Below are positions 6,439 to 16,135 of a stretch of 64,000 bases of DNA, in pieces. Under the pieces are notes generated by a model. The model saw only the letters and a program-made list of their open reading frames with translations. It was not told the DNA's origin and did not search any database. The translations under genes were made by a program, and so were the position numbers. The stretch comes from CBDIHH01 sp965279095. GTDB taxonomy: Bacteria; Pseudomonadota; Alphaproteobacteria; Caulobacterales; Caulobacteraceae. Numbering within the stretch: the first letter of the stretch is position 1; each line of letters begins with the position of its first letter. The stretch spans positions 62,001 to 126,000 of the forward strand of contig CBDIHH010000007.1 in NCBI GenBank assembly GCA_965279095.1, in the 5' to 3' direction.

Positions 6439-9348
6439 CTATTCCGTCGCGACAATCGAGTCGAACGCCGCACGCACCCCGGCGCGGGCCGTCTTCAGGG
6501 CCGATTGCAGGGCGCGGAAGTCCCGGGCGCCGCCGGCCTTGGCGAGCAGCCGCCTCAGGGGTTCCGGTTCGGCCACGGGATCCGCGTCGTCGGCCAGGGC
6601 GATCTTCAACAGTTGCGACAGGTCCTGCTGCAGGGTCCAGGCGCCGAGCAGGGCGTCGGCGGCCTTCGGCGAGGCGATGCCCGCCTCGCGCAGGGCGGTC
6701 AGGGCGGCGGCAGTGTTAGGCTCCAGCGGCCCGCCGCTCGCGGCGTGGACGATCTGCAGATACTGGGCGGCGAACTCGATATCGACCATGCCCCCCGGCG
6801 CGAGCTTGAGGTCCCAGACCCCGCTGGGGGGCCGCTCGCGCGCCATCAGGGCGCGCATCTCGCGCACGTCCCGCGCCGCCTGGACGGCGTCGCGCGGGCG
6901 GCGCAGCTCCGTCTCGATGGCCTGGGCGGTGACGGCGGCGAAGGCGTCGGAGCTGGACCACACCACCCGCGCCCGGGTCAGGGCGAGCATCTCCCAGGTC
7001 TCGGCCTCGTCGGCGTAGTAGCCCTCGAAGGCGCCCAGGCTGACGGCCACGGGTCCGGCCGCGCCGGACGGCCGCAGCTGCAGGTCGACCTCGTAGAGCG
7101 GTCCTTCGGCGGTGGGCGCCGACAGGGTGGTCACCAGTCGTTGGGTGAAGCGCCCGTAGAAGGTCTCCGCAGCCCAGCCGCGCCCCTCCGACATCGCCCC
7201 GGGGGCGTGGGCGCGATAGAGGGTCATCAGGTCCAGGTCCGACCGCCCGGTCATCTCCCGCGAGCCCGCCTTGCCCAGGGCCACCACGGCCACGTCGCCG
7301 GGAAAGGCGCCGCCCAGGCGCTCGGCCTCGGCCAGGGCCACGGGGGCCAGGGCGCGAATGCAGGCGTCGGCCAGCTCGGCGAACCCCGCCCCCGCCTGGG
7401 CCGCGCTGACCGATCCCGACATCACCTGCACGCCGATGCGGAAGGCCTGCTCCCGGTGGACCCGGCGCACGGCGTCCATGGCCGGCTCATAGCCGCCGGC
7501 GGCCGCGGCGGCCTGCTCGACCGCCTGGGCGTCCCCCTGGGTCAGCGGGCCGAAGAAGCCGTGGTCCAACATGGCGTCCATGGCCGCGGGCCGGCGCGCC
7601 AAGGTCGCGGCCAGTTGCGGCGCAAAGGCCATCACCGCGACGATGAGGTCGAACAGCTTGGGCTGGGCCAGGAACAGGGCCTGCATCTGCACGCCGGAGG
7701 TAAGCCCCGCGAAGAAGTCGGCGAAGCGGTTGAAGGCGTCGTCCGGGGCCCCAGTGGCCTGGGCCGCGTCGAGCAGCCTCGGCGCCAGACGGGTGAACAG
7801 TTCGCGGCCGCGCTGGGTGCGGGTGGGCCCGATGCGTCCATGATGCCAGCCGCGGATGGTCTCGGCGATCCGCGGGGGATTGGAGAACCCCATCCGCGCC
7901 AGGGTCGCGAGGGTCTCGGGATCGTCCTCGACCCCGGTGAAGACCAGGCTGCCGAAGCGCGACGACAGGGCCTCGTCCTCGCTGAACAGGCGCCCATAGG
8001 CGGTGTTGACCCGGATCAGGATGCGGCGGACGGCGGCGTCGAAGCGGCGCAGGTCGCCATAGCCCCACAGGGCCGCCACCCGGCGGCGGGCCGCCTCGGC
8101 CTCGGGCAGCTTGTGGGTCTGCTCGTCGGCGATCATCTGCACCCGGTGCTCCAGGGCGCGCAGGGCGGCGTAGTCGGCGGTGAGGGCGTCGGCGGTCTTG
8201 GCCTCCACATGGCCGGCGGCGGCCAGGGCCGCCAGGGCGTCGACGGTCCGCGACGAGCGCAGGGCGGGGTTGCGACCGCCCAGGATCAGCTGCTGGGTCT
8301 GGACGTAGAATTCCACCTCACGGATGCCCCCGCGCCCGAGCTTGAGGTTGGCGCCGCTCGGATCGAGGCGGTCATCGACCTTATGCACATGGATCTGGCG
8401 CTTGATCGAATGGATGTCGGCGATGGCGCCGAAGTCGAGGTTCTTGCGCCAGATGAACGGCTGCATCTCGGCCAGGAAGGCCGCGCCTTCGAGGGGGTCG
8501 CCGGCGATCGGCCGGGCCTTGATGAAAGCGGCCCGCTCCCAGTTCTGGCCAACGGTCTCATAGTAGGCCAGGGCGGCGGCGACGCCGACGGCGGCCGGGG
8601 TGGCGGCGGGATCGGGGCGCAGGCGCAGGTCGACGCGGAAGACATAGCCTTCGGCGCGGCGCTCCTGCAGCAGTTGCGCCACCCCCTGCGCCAGCCGCAC
8701 GGCCACCGCCTGAGCCTCCACCCCCTCGGCGACGGGAAGGCGGTCGCCATCGTAGAAGACCGAGATGTCGATATCGCTGGAATAGTTCAGCTCATGGGCG
8801 CCGTGCTTGCCCATGGCGATGACGAACAGGCCCGGCGCGGGCCCGCGGTCGGCGCCCGGCGAAGGCAGCAGGCGTCCCGCGGCGATCTCGCCCCGGGCGA
8901 CCACCGCCAGGGCCGCGCGCACGGCGGCGTCGGCGAAGCCGGTGATCGCGCCGGTGACCGCGTCCAGATCCCAGACCCCGCCCAGATCCGCCAGGGCGGT
9001 GAGGAGGTGCACATCTCCCTTGAGCAGACGCAGCGTCCGTCGCGCGGCGTCGAGGTCCGCCTCGTCGTCCTCCACCCCCCGGGTGCGCGCGAGAATGCCC
9101 TGCAGGCGCTCGCCCGGACCCTCGGTGAGGATGGCGGCGAGCCGGTCGGGCGCCTTGCGCGCCAGGCCCTCCAGATAGGCCGAGGCGGCGAAGACGGGCG
9201 CCAGGGCCGGCCAGGCGGCCTCGAACGCCTCGGTCCAGCCGGCCTTGGCCGCGGCCTGGCTCAGGATCTGTCGGCTGTGCGCCGCCGCCGCCTTGTCGAC
9301 GACAGGGCCGCAGGGGTTCAGCCGCGTCGCAAGGGGCGCATCGGACAT
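6439..9348 (-). CDS. glnE: bifunctional glutamine synthetase adenylyltransferase/deadenylase
   Basis: The 969-residue protein has the two nucleotidyltransferase domains of GlnE. The N-terminal one (deadenylase) carries GKHGAHELNYSSDIDIS near residues 180-197, and the C-terminal one (adenylase) carries GKAGSREMTGRSDLDLM. Each is followed by a GlnD/PII-uridylyltransferase-like helical region. The length is normal for the family. It switches glutamine synthetase on and off by AMP addition to a tyrosine under PII control in the cytoplasm. It starts at ATG 9346-9348, 51 bp after degP on the same strand, with a strong hairpin between them that may reduce read-through. Confidence 0.97.
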   Translation of the reverse strand: MSDAPLATRLNPCGPVVDKAAAAHSRQILSQAAAKAGWTEAFEAAWPALAPVFAASAYLEGLARKAPDRLAAILTEGPGERLQGILARTRGVEDDEADLDAARRTLRLLKGDVHLLTALADLGGVWDLDAVTGAITGFADAAVRAALAVVARGEIAAGRLLPSPGADRGPAPGLFVIAMGKHGAHELNYSSDIDISVFYDGDRLPVAEGVEAQAVAVRLAQGVAQLLQERRAEGYVFRVDLRLRPDPAATPAAVGVAAALAYYETVGQNWERAAFIKARPIAGDPLEGAAFLAEMQPFIWRKNLDFGAIADIHSIKRQIHVHKVDDRLDPSGANLKLGRGGIREVEFYVQTQQLILGGRNPALRSSRTVDALAALAAAGHVEAKTADALTADYAALRALEHRVQMIADEQTHKLPEAEAARRRVAALWGYGDLRRFDAAVRRILIRVNTAYGRLFSEDEALSSRFGSLVFTGVEDDPETLATLARMGFSNPPRIAETIRGWHHGRIGPTRTQRGRELFTRLAPRLLDAAQATGAPDDAFNRFADFFAGLTSGVQMQALFLAQPKLFDLIVAVMAFAPQLAATLARRPAAMDAMLDHGFFGPLTQGDAQAVEQAAAAAGGYEPAMDAVRRVHREQAFRIGVQVMSGSVSAAQAGAGFAELADACIRALAPVALAEAERLGGAFPGDVAVVALGKAGSREMTGRSDLDLMTLYRAHAPGAMSEGRGWAAETFYGRFTQRLVTTLSAPTAEGPLYEVDLQLRPSGAAGPVAVSLGAFEGYYADEAETWEMLALTRARVVWSSSDAFAAVTAQAIETELRRPRDAVQAARDVREMRALMARERPPSGVWDLKLAPGGMVDIEFAAQYLQIVHAASGGPLEPNTAAALTALREAGIASPKAADALLGAWTLQQDLSQLLKIALADDADPVAEPEPLRRLLAKAGGARDFRALQSALKTARAGVRAAFDSIVATE

Positions 9349-9362
9349 GCCCCAGCGCTTAG

Positions 9363-9387
9363 CCCTTCCCCCACCAGGGGGGAAGGG
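9363..9387 (-). other. GC-rich hairpin between degP and glnE
   Basis: CCCTTCCCCC and GGGGGAAGGG arms flank a short loop. There is no following T-run on the minus strand, so it is not a standard intrinsic terminator. It could be an attenuating or mRNA-stabilising stem-loop between the two genes. Confidence 0.5.
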
Positions 9388-9399
9388 CGGGCGGTGATC

Positions 9400-10944
9400 C
9401 TAGGGCTCTATCTTGATGGGCACGCCCAGCTGGCGGCCGTCGCGATAGATGAACACCAGCACGCTGGGACGGCCCGCGCGCTTGGCGGCGTCCACCGCGG
9501 CGACCACATCGCTGGGGCCCGCCACCGGGCGCTCGTTGGCGCGGACGACGACATCCCCGGGCTTCACGCCCTTCTTGGCGGCGTCGGACCCCGGGGCCAG
9601 GGACTCGATCACCGCACCCCGGACATCGCCCGGGATGCTGTAGCGGCGATGTCCCGCCTCATCGAGGGGGGCCAGGCCGAGGCCCAGCACCGAGGGCTTG
9701 GCGGGGGCGGGGGCCTTGGGCGTCGCCGGGCCGCCGGGGGCGTCATTGTCGTTGGCGCCGCGGGTCAGCTCGCGCTCGGAGGGCCGCACGCCCGACTTGA
9801 CGTCGATGGTGCGCGGCTTGCCGTCGCGGATGACCTCGATCCGCAGGTTGTCGCCGGACCGGGAGCTGGCCACCTGACGGGTCAGTTCCGAGGCGTTGCC
9901 GACCTTGACGCCATTGACGCTGACCACGACATCGCCCGATTGCAGGCCCGATTTCGCCGCCGGCCCGCCCGGGACCAGTTCGGCGACCAGCGCGCCCTTG
10001 CGGCCGGCCATGCCCATGCTCTCGGCGATTTCGGGGGTGACGTTCTGGATGGTGGCGCCAAGGTAGCCGCGGGTCACCTTGCCGCCGGCGATCAGCTGCT
10101 TGGTGACCGTGTCGGCCACGTCGGAGGGGATGGCGAAGCCGATGCCCACCGAACCGCCGGAGGGCGAGAAGATCGCCGTATTGACCCCGATGACCCGTCC
10201 GTAGATGTCGAAGGTCGGGCCGCCGGAGTTGCCGCGATTGATCGAGGCGTCGATCTGGATGTAGTCGACAAAGGTCTCGCCGATATCGCGGCCATAGGCC
10301 GAGATGATGCCCGCCGTGGCGGTGCCGCCCAGGCCGAAGGGATTGCCCACGGCGATCACCCAGTCGCCGACCCGCGGCTTGGCCGAGTTCTCGAAGTCGA
10401 CATAGGGGAAGCCCTTGCCCTCGACCTTGATCACCGCCAGGTCGGTGGCCTCGTCGCGGCCGACCACCCGGCCGACGAGCTCGCGCTCGTCCTTGAGGAC
10501 GACCTTGATCTCGGTGGCGTTCTCGACGACGTGGTTGTTGGTGACGATGTAGCCATCGGCGGAGATGAAGAATCCCGAGCCGGAGGACATGGCCGAGCCC
10601 TGTTCCTCGGACGGGTCGCCGTCCTCGCCGTCCTGGCCCTTGCCGCCCTTGGGCACGATGTCGAAGGGCAGGCCCGGGATGCGCACGGCCGCGCGCGGAT
10701 CGCGCACCACCTTGGAGGTCACGTCAATGGACACCACGGCGGGGGACACCCGGTCGAAGATGTCGGAGAACGACAGCGGCGCGCCGGGCGGCGGGGCGAA
10801 GATGGGCACGGTCGAGGCGCGGATGAGCTGACCCTGCTCGGCGTTGGCGGCGGGCAGTCGCACGCCGACCCCGGCCAGGGCGGCGGCGGCGACACCGGCG
10901 CCGGCCACGACGCCTACGATGAACCCGGACTTCTTGACGGCCAT
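9400..10944 (-). CDS. degP: Do/DegP-family periplasmic serine endopeptidase
   Basis: The 514-residue protein has an N-terminal signal or anchor (residues 7-30), a trypsin-like domain and two PDZ domains (about 275-365 and 410-505). The triad is visible as His138 (TNNHVVE), Asp168 (EATDLAVIKV) and Ser240 (NRGNSGGP). It degrades or refolds damaged envelope proteins. It lies between ccmH and glnE on the same strand; ccmH ends 83 bp upstream of its start. An acidic insert (DGEDGDPSEEQG, about 105-117) lies in the LA-loop region. The second PDZ is more diverged than the first. Confidence 0.95.
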   Translation of the reverse strand: MAVKKSGFIVGVVAGAGVAAAALAGVGVRLPAANAEQGQLIRASTVPIFAPPPGAPLSFSDIFDRVSPAVVSIDVTSKVVRDPRAAVRIPGLPFDIVPKGGKGQDGEDGDPSEEQGSAMSSGSGFFISADGYIVTNNHVVENATEIKVVLKDERELVGRVVGRDEATDLAVIKVEGKGFPYVDFENSAKPRVGDWVIAVGNPFGLGGTATAGIISAYGRDIGETFVDYIQIDASINRGNSGGPTFDIYGRVIGVNTAIFSPSGGSVGIGFAIPSDVADTVTKQLIAGGKVTRGYLGATIQNVTPEIAESMGMAGRKGALVAELVPGGPAAKSGLQSGDVVVSVNGVKVGNASELTRQVASSRSGDNLRIEVIRDGKPRTIDVKSGVRPSERELTRGANDNDAPGGPATPKAPAPAKPSVLGLGLAPLDEAGHRRYSIPGDVRGAVIESLAPGSDAAKKGVKPGDVVVRANERPVAGPSDVVAAVDAAKRAGRPSVLVFIYRDGRQLGVPIKIEP

Positions 10945-11027
10945 ATCTGCTCTAACCTCGTTCTAGGTCTGGGATAGCGCCAGGACCGGTCCCCAACCTA
11001 GGGAGCCGGACCGCCGGCGCCAATGTC

Positions 11028-11528
11028 TCAACTGGTCTTCTGGTCGGACGTCCGCTCGTTGTTGAGACTGCTATGCGGCGGAACCGTGGCCATGAGCGCG
11101 GCCACGCGCCGCTCCTCGTCGGCCGTCAGCGATGGGGTCTCGGCGCCGCCCTTGCGCGCCTGCCAGACCAGAAGCCCGCCGCCGCCCAGGACGATCATCA
11201 ACGGCGCCAGCCACAGCAGGGCGTTGCCTGGGGAAAACGGCGGCTTGAGCAGGATGAACTGGCCGTATCGCGCCACCAGGAACTGACGGATCTGGTCGTC
11301 GCTGCGGCCCGCCGACACCTGGCGTCGGACGATGCGGCGCAGGTCGCCGGCCAGTTCGGCGTCGGAGTCGTCGATGGACTCGTTCTGGCAGACCACGCAG
11401 CGCAGGGTCCGGAAGAGGTCGCGGGCGCGGGCCTCCTGGGCGGGGTCGGGCAGGCGTTCGGCGGGATCGGAGGCGGCGGCCAGGCACATCGCCGCCGCCA
11501 GGGCCGCCAGCAGGGCCGGACGCCTCAC
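11028..11528 (-). CDS. ccmH: cytochrome c maturation protein CcmH/CycL
   Basis: The 166-residue protein starts at a GTG (11526-11528) that overlaps the ccmF stop as GTGA, which is how I set the start. It has a signal/anchor helix, the thiol motif Cys44-x-x-Cys47 in LRCVVCQNESI, the conserved YGQFILLKPPF stretch, and a C-terminal TM helix (about 105-125). CcmH reduces the apocytochrome CXXCH cysteines at the periplasmic face and works with CcmF in heme ligation. It is the third gene of the ccmE-ccmF-ccmH block. The cytosolic tail is short and there is no fused TPR (CcmI) domain. Confidence 0.95.
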   Translation of the reverse strand: MRRPALLAALAAAMCLAAASDPAERLPDPAQEARARDLFRTLRCVVCQNESIDDSDAELAGDLRRIVRRQVSAGRSDDQIRQFLVARYGQFILLKPPFSPGNALLWLAPLMIVLGGGGLLVWQARKGGAETPSLTADEERRVAALMATVPPHSSLNNERTSDQKTS

Positions 11529-13525
11529 TCGGCAGGCTCGGGGGCGGGCCCCGCCCCGGCGGGCGCGCGACGCGGCAGGGCGAAGCGGAGGCGGCGGTCC
11601 GACAACGAGACAAAGCCGCCGATGGCCATCAACAGCGGACCCAGGAAGATCAGCCGCGCATAGGGGTTCCAGTAGGCGCGAACCACCCACGCCCCGGCGC
11701 CCGCGGCCCGGTCGCGGCGCTCGCCCAGCACCAGATACAGGTCCGACAGGCCGACCATGCAGATGGCCACCTCCGAGGTGGTCTGGCCGCCGGCGGGATA
11801 GAGCCGGCGCTCGGGGCCGGCCTGGCAGACGGGTTCCCCGGCGCGGGTGGCGACGATGCGGGCGCGGTCGGCGCTGAAGTTGGGGCCCTGCACCGCGTCC
11901 ACCGCGTCCAGGCGCAGGCTGTATTCCCCCACCGCCATGCGCTCGCCGGGGGCCATGGCCTGCGACGCCTCGACCTTCCACGCCGTCTCGAAACAGGCGC
12001 CCAGGGCGAAGACGCCCAGGCCCATGTGGGCGATGGTGGTCCCCCAGGCTCCGCGCGGCAGACCGCGCAGGCGCCGCAGCACCTCCGCGCCCGGCGCCCG
12101 GCCCAGCCGGACCCGCTCGGCCACCTCGGCCAGGGCGCCGAGGATGAGCCAGGTCCCCAGGGCCATGCCGATCACCGGGACGGCCTTGCGCGGCTCGACC
12201 AGGAGTAGCACCGCCACGCCGGCCAGGAACGCGACCAGGGCGACGGCCCACAGGCGCTGGAGCACGCCCAGGGCGTCCCCCCGCTTCCAGGCCAGCAGAG
12301 GGCCGGCGGGCAGGACCAGGAAGGTCACCGCCATCAGGGGGGCGAAGGTGAGGTTGAAGAAGGGGGGGCCCACCGAGATCGACTGGCCGCTGATCGCTTC
12401 GCGGATCAACGGATAGAGGGTGCCCAAGAGCACGGTGGCCGTGGCCGCGGACAGCAGCAGGTTGTTGAGCACCAGGGCCGATTCCCGGCTCACCGGCGCG
12501 AACACGCCGCCGCTGCGGAACTTCGGCGCGCGCCAGGCGAACAGGAGGAATCCCGCCCCCGAGGCCGAGCCCAGGATGCTGAGCAGCAATACCCCCCGCG
12601 TCGGATCGATGGCGAAGGCGTGCACGGAGGTCAGCACCCCCGAGCGCACCAGGAAGGCGCCCAGCATGGCGAAGGTGAAGGCGCACAGGGCGAGGAACAC
12701 CGTCCAGCCGGCCAGGGCCCCGCGCTTCTCGGTGACGATCGCCGAGTGCAGCAGCGCCGTGCCCACCAGCCAGGGCATGAAGCTGGCGTTCTCCACCGGA
12801 TCCCAGAACCACCAGCCGCCCCAGCCGAGCTCGTAATAGGCCCAGAAGGCGCCCAAGGTGATGCCGATTGTCAGCAGGCTCCAGGCCGCCAGGGTCCAGG
12901 GGCGCACCCAGCGGGCCCATGCCGCGTCCACCCGGCCGTCGATCAGAGCGGCCACGGCGAAGGAGAAGACCACCGAGAAGCCGACATAGCCCGCGTAGAG
13001 GAAGGGCGGGTGGATCGCCAGGGCCGGGTCCTGCAGGACCGGGTTGAGCGAGCGGCCCTCCACCGGCGCCTCGACCAGGCGCACGAACGGGCTGGAGGCG
13101 AACACCGTATAGGCCAGGAACAGGACGCCCAGCGCCCCCTGGGTCGCCACCACGCCGGCGCGCAGGGTCGCCGGGATCCGCCGCCCGGTCAGGGCGACCA
13201 CGGCGCCGAAGCCGGTCAGGGCCAGGCACCATAGCAACATGGAGCCCTCGTGGCTGCCCCACACCGCGGCGACCTTGTAGAGGAGGGGCTTGGCCGTGTG
13301 CGAATTGGCGACGACATTGGCCACCGAGAAGTCCGACACCACGAAGGCGTGCATCAGGGCGAAGAAGGCGATCAGCACGGCGATGAACGCGCCCGCGGCC
13401 GCGCCCTCCCCCGCCCCCTGCAGGACCGAAGAGCGGCGGATACGCCCGGCGGCGGACAGCAGGGTCTGGGCCACCGACAGGCACAGGGCGAGGATCAGGG
13501 CGAAGGCGCCGATCTCGACGATCAC
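11525..13525 (-). CDS. ccmF: heme lyase subunit CcmF/CycK
   Basis: This 666-residue, multi-TM protein of the CcmF/CcsA superfamily carries the periplasmic tryptophan-rich heme-handling motif (GGWWFWDPVENASF). The start is placed at GTG 13523-13525, giving M-IVEIGAFALILAL, the usual CcmF N-terminus, and a 4-bp GTGA overlap with ccmE. It ligates heme delivered by CcmE to apocytochrome c in the periplasm. It is tightly coupled with ccmE before it and ccmH after it, with 4-bp overlaps on both sides. Confidence 0.95.
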   Translation of the reverse strand: MIVEIGAFALILALCLSVAQTLLSAAGRIRRSSVLQGAGEGAAAGAFIAVLIAFFALMHAFVVSDFSVANVVANSHTAKPLLYKVAAVWGSHEGSMLLWCLALTGFGAVVALTGRRIPATLRAGVVATQGALGVLFLAYTVFASSPFVRLVEAPVEGRSLNPVLQDPALAIHPPFLYAGYVGFSVVFSFAVAALIDGRVDAAWARWVRPWTLAAWSLLTIGITLGAFWAYYELGWGGWWFWDPVENASFMPWLVGTALLHSAIVTEKRGALAGWTVFLALCAFTFAMLGAFLVRSGVLTSVHAFAIDPTRGVLLLSILGSASGAGFLLFAWRAPKFRSGGVFAPVSRESALVLNNLLLSAATATVLLGTLYPLIREAISGQSISVGPPFFNLTFAPLMAVTFLVLPAGPLLAWKRGDALGVLQRLWAVALVAFLAGVAVLLLVEPRKAVPVIGMALGTWLILGALAEVAERVRLGRAPGAEVLRRLRGLPRGAWGTTIAHMGLGVFALGACFETAWKVEASQAMAPGERMAVGEYSLRLDAVDAVQGPNFSADRARIVATRAGEPVCQAGPERRLYPAGGQTTSEVAICMVGLSDLYLVLGERRDRAAGAGAWVVRAYWNPYARLIFLGPLLMAIGGFVSLSDRRLRFALPRRAPAGAGPAPEPAE

Positions 13526-13989
13526 TGCGACTCGCCTCGCTGCCACTCGCCGGAGGCCTTCAGGGCCTTGACCACCTCGCGCGGCATGTAGCGTTCGTCA
13601 TGCTTGGCCAGCACCGTGTTGGCCTGGAAGTCGCCGGCGCGGTCGAAGGACCCCTGGGCCACCACCCCCTGGCCCTCGCGGAACAGGTCGGGCAGGTCGC
13701 CGTGGTAGACGGCCTTCACCGTGGACGCCTGGTCGGTGATGGCGAACACCACCTTGCCGGCCCCGTCCTTGACCAGGCTGCCGGGCTGGACCAGCCCGCC
13801 GATGCGCACCTCGCGTCCGGGCGGCACATGCTGGGCGTGGGCCTCCGAGGGGCCGTAGAAGAACACGACCGCGTCGCGCATGGCGAACAGGCTGAGGCCC
13901 ACGGCCAGGCCCAGGATCGGCGCCGCGACGGCGACCACGGCGAGGCGGCGGCGGGCTGTACGTGACCTTGGCAGAAATCCCATCGGCAT
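13522..13989 (-). CDS. ccmE: periplasmic heme chaperone CcmE/CycJ
   Basis: The 155-residue protein has one N-terminal TM (about 15-37) and an OB-fold domain ending in the heme-binding motif KHDERYMP. With this start (MPMGFLPRSR) the covalent heme His is residue 130 and the axial Tyr is 134, matching Escherichia coli CcmE numbering. Longer upstream frame is open, and MGF two codons later is an alternative start. It carries heme from CcmC to CcmF. It is the first gene of the ccm block here; no ccmI precedes it, since the next gene upstream is divergent and unrelated. Confidence 0.93.
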   Translation of the reverse strand: MPMGFLPRSRTARRRLAVVAVAAPILGLAVGLSLFAMRDAVVFFYGPSEAHAQHVPPGREVRIGGLVQPGSLVKDGAGKVVFAITDQASTVKAVYHGDLPDLFREGQGVVAQGSFDRAGDFQANTVLAKHDERYMPREVVKALKASGEWQRGESQ

Positions 13990-14108
13990 CCCGGCAATCG
14001 TGACCGCAACATAGCCACTAAAGCCGCCGGCGCCAGGGGCCCAGTGTCGCTCCCTTGCCGCATGGCCCGTCGCGTGAAAGCCTTGCCAGGACACGGGGGG
14101 AAGCGGCC

Positions 14109-14687
14109 ATGGGCACGGGCAGACTGGAAGCGTTCAGCGATGGCGTCCTGGCCATCATCATCACCATCATGGTGCTTGAATTGAAGGCCCCTCATCACGG
14201 GGACTGGGCGTCCCTGCGGCCCCTGTTGCCGGTGTTTCTCAGCTACGCCCTGAGCTTCATCTATATCGGCATCTACTGGAACAACCATCACCACCTGTTC
14301 CAGGCCACCGAGACTGTCAGCGGTCCGATCCTGTGGGCCAATCTTCATCTGCTGTTCTGGCTGTCGATCGTGCCGTTCGTCACCGCCTGGGTGGGCGAGA
14401 ACCACTACACGACCCAGGCAGTCGCCGCTTATGGGGTCGTGCTCATCATGGCGGCCCTGGCCTTCACCCTGCTGACCACGGCCATTGTCCGCCATGAAGG
14501 CCCGCAGTCGAAGATGGCCGCGGCCATCGGGCGCGATCTGAAAGGCAAGATTTCCCTGTCCCTGTACGCCGCCGGGATCGCAGCGTCGTTCATCTACCCG
14601 GCGGCCGGAATCGCCTGCTATGTGATGGTCGCGATCATCTGGTTCCTGCCCGACCCCAGGATCGAGCGCCGCATCGGGGCGTCCTGA
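14109..14687 (+). CDS. TMEM175/DUF1211-family integral membrane protein (potassium channel-like)
   Basis: The 192-residue protein has about six TM helices. TM1 carries the family signature R5-LEAFSDGVLAI with the FSDG motif at residues 9-12. Bacterial TMEM175 proteins are tetrameric potassium channels without the classical TVGYG filter. The start at ATG 14109 is supported by a GGGGGGAAG element at 14095-14103; the open frame before it lacks family similarity. It is transcribed divergently from ccmE and convergent with the next gene. Confidence 0.8.
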   Translation: MGTGRLEAFSDGVLAIIITIMVLELKAPHHGDWASLRPLLPVFLSYALSFIYIGIYWNNHHHLFQATETVSGPILWANLHLLFWLSIVPFVTAWVGENHYTTQAVAAYGVVLIMAALAFTLLTTAIVRHEGPQSKMAAAIGRDLKGKISLSLYAAGIAASFIYPAAGIACYVMVAIIWFLPDPRIERRIGAS

Positions 14688-14698
14688 CCGGCGGCGGC

Positions 14699-16042
14699 TC
14701 AGGCCACGGCGGCGCGGCGGCGGACGATCTGGGCGGCCTTGTCGTCGCGGATGCGGCCGGTCATGTCCGCGGCGACGTCCAGATAGAGACGCGCCACGGC
14801 GATCTCCTCGCCCTCCCCTCGATGGATGGTGTCGAGCAGGTCCTCGACGTAGGCGCCGAGGCGATTCTCGATCTCCTCCACCGCCTTCAGGCGAAGGCTG
14901 TTGTAGCCGCCGTTCACCGCCGCGCCCCGCACGCGGTCGATCAGGGTGAGCATCGCGGTGGCGCGGCGCAGCAGCCGCTCGTCCGGCGCGGCGTCGAGGC
15001 GCGGGGCCTGGCGGATGATGCGCCCGCCGATGCGGTAAGGGGCCATGGGCAGGGCGGCGGCGACGACATCGTCGGCCTTGCGCAGATGCCCCTCCACCGC
15101 CTTGGCCAGGGCCGCCTTGACGCGGGTCAGGCGTGCGCCCCAGGGCCCTTCGCGGCCGAGGTTCAGCGCCTGCTCGAACTCATCGATCTCGGCGCCGATG
15201 ATGCGGATGTCGGCCCCCATGGCCTCTCCACCCGCATGACCCAGCTCCAGATCAAAGGCGCGCACCGCCCCCAGGCGGCCCTCGATATCGGCCAGGATGC
15301 GTTCGCCGAAGACGGCCAGCTCCGAGGCCGACACATAGTTGTCCACCGGCCGCACCATGACCGCCGAGATCAGCCGCAGGATCGTCCAGGGCTCGGCCAG
15401 GTTGGCGAACAGGATCTCGAACAGGCGCGGCCCGCCGTCGGGAGCGATGGCGACAGCGTCCTTGTACGCCAGCCGGATGGTGGCCGCCCGCTCCTCGGTG
15501 ATCCTGCTCAGCCATTCGGGCAGGCGGGCGAGGGCCCGGCGCGCCACGCCAGACAGCTCCAGGCAGGCGGCCAGCTGCTCGGCGCCCCCCGGGGCGGCGG
15601 CGTTCAGCTGGGCGGACAGGGCGGCGAAGGACTCACCGACGCGGGTGCGGATCGCCTCGGCGCAAAGCAGGCAGAGGTCGTCATAGACCTGGGGAAAGAC
15701 GCCCTCTTCCGCCCGACGCATGGCGAGGACGGCGGCGGCCTCCGTCTGGGCCGGGAAGGCGAGGCGCGCCGCCCGCCACAGGCCGCCGAGGGCGCCGCGG
15801 GGGAAGGTCAGCTGGTCGACCCCGTCGGCGCGCGGTCCGAACATGGGCTTGAGCGGAGCCAGGACCGTGTCGCGGGCGCGCCGATCGGCCACCTCGGCGT
15901 CGATCATGGCGCGCACGCCCGCCAGGGCTTCCCCGGCCATGTCGCCGCCGAGGGCGGACTCCAGATCGCGAACGGCGTTGTCCGGCGCCTGCTCGATCAG
16001 AGCACGCAGGACATGCAGGTTACTGGTCAATCGATCTGTCAT
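14699..16042 (-). CDS. conserved hypothetical alpha-helical protein, 447 aa
   Basis: I do not recognise a family. The product is soluble, Ala/Leu/Arg/Glu-rich and predicted almost wholly helical, with no signal peptide and no TM. Codon usage matches neighbouring genes. The start is placed at ATG 16040-16042 (MTDRLTSNLHVLRAL), preceded by AAAAGGG; the longer frame would add 15 residues without a ribosome site. It ends 11 bp from the convergent TMEM175-like gene. It could be a cytoplasmic scaffold or regulatory protein, but nothing in the sequence decides this. Confidence 0.65.
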   Translation of the reverse strand: MTDRLTSNLHVLRALIEQAPDNAVRDLESALGGDMAGEALAGVRAMIDAEVADRRARDTVLAPLKPMFGPRADGVDQLTFPRGALGGLWRAARLAFPAQTEAAAVLAMRRAEEGVFPQVYDDLCLLCAEAIRTRVGESFAALSAQLNAAAPGGAEQLAACLELSGVARRALARLPEWLSRITEERAATIRLAYKDAVAIAPDGGPRLFEILFANLAEPWTILRLISAVMVRPVDNYVSASELAVFGERILADIEGRLGAVRAFDLELGHAGGEAMGADIRIIGAEIDEFEQALNLGREGPWGARLTRVKAALAKAVEGHLRKADDVVAAALPMAPYRIGGRIIRQAPRLDAAPDERLLRRATAMLTLIDRVRGAAVNGGYNSLRLKAVEEIENRLGAYVEDLLDTIHRGEGEEIAVARLYLDVAADMTGRIRDDKAAQIVRRRAAVA

Positions 16043-16135
16043 CGGCCCTTTTCCGGGCTTCGCCTGGGACCCGGCCAATGTGGTCAATGCAAGTTAACGT
16101 TCCGCGAAGACCGCCGGGAGCGTCCGGGTCGGGGC

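Noticed and set aside
6421..10977. A 1518-codon open frame on the plus strand across glnE and degP
   Set aside because: It is the antisense shadow of two well-supported genes. The product is Gly/Arg/His-rich with no domain. High GC third positions make long false frames common here.
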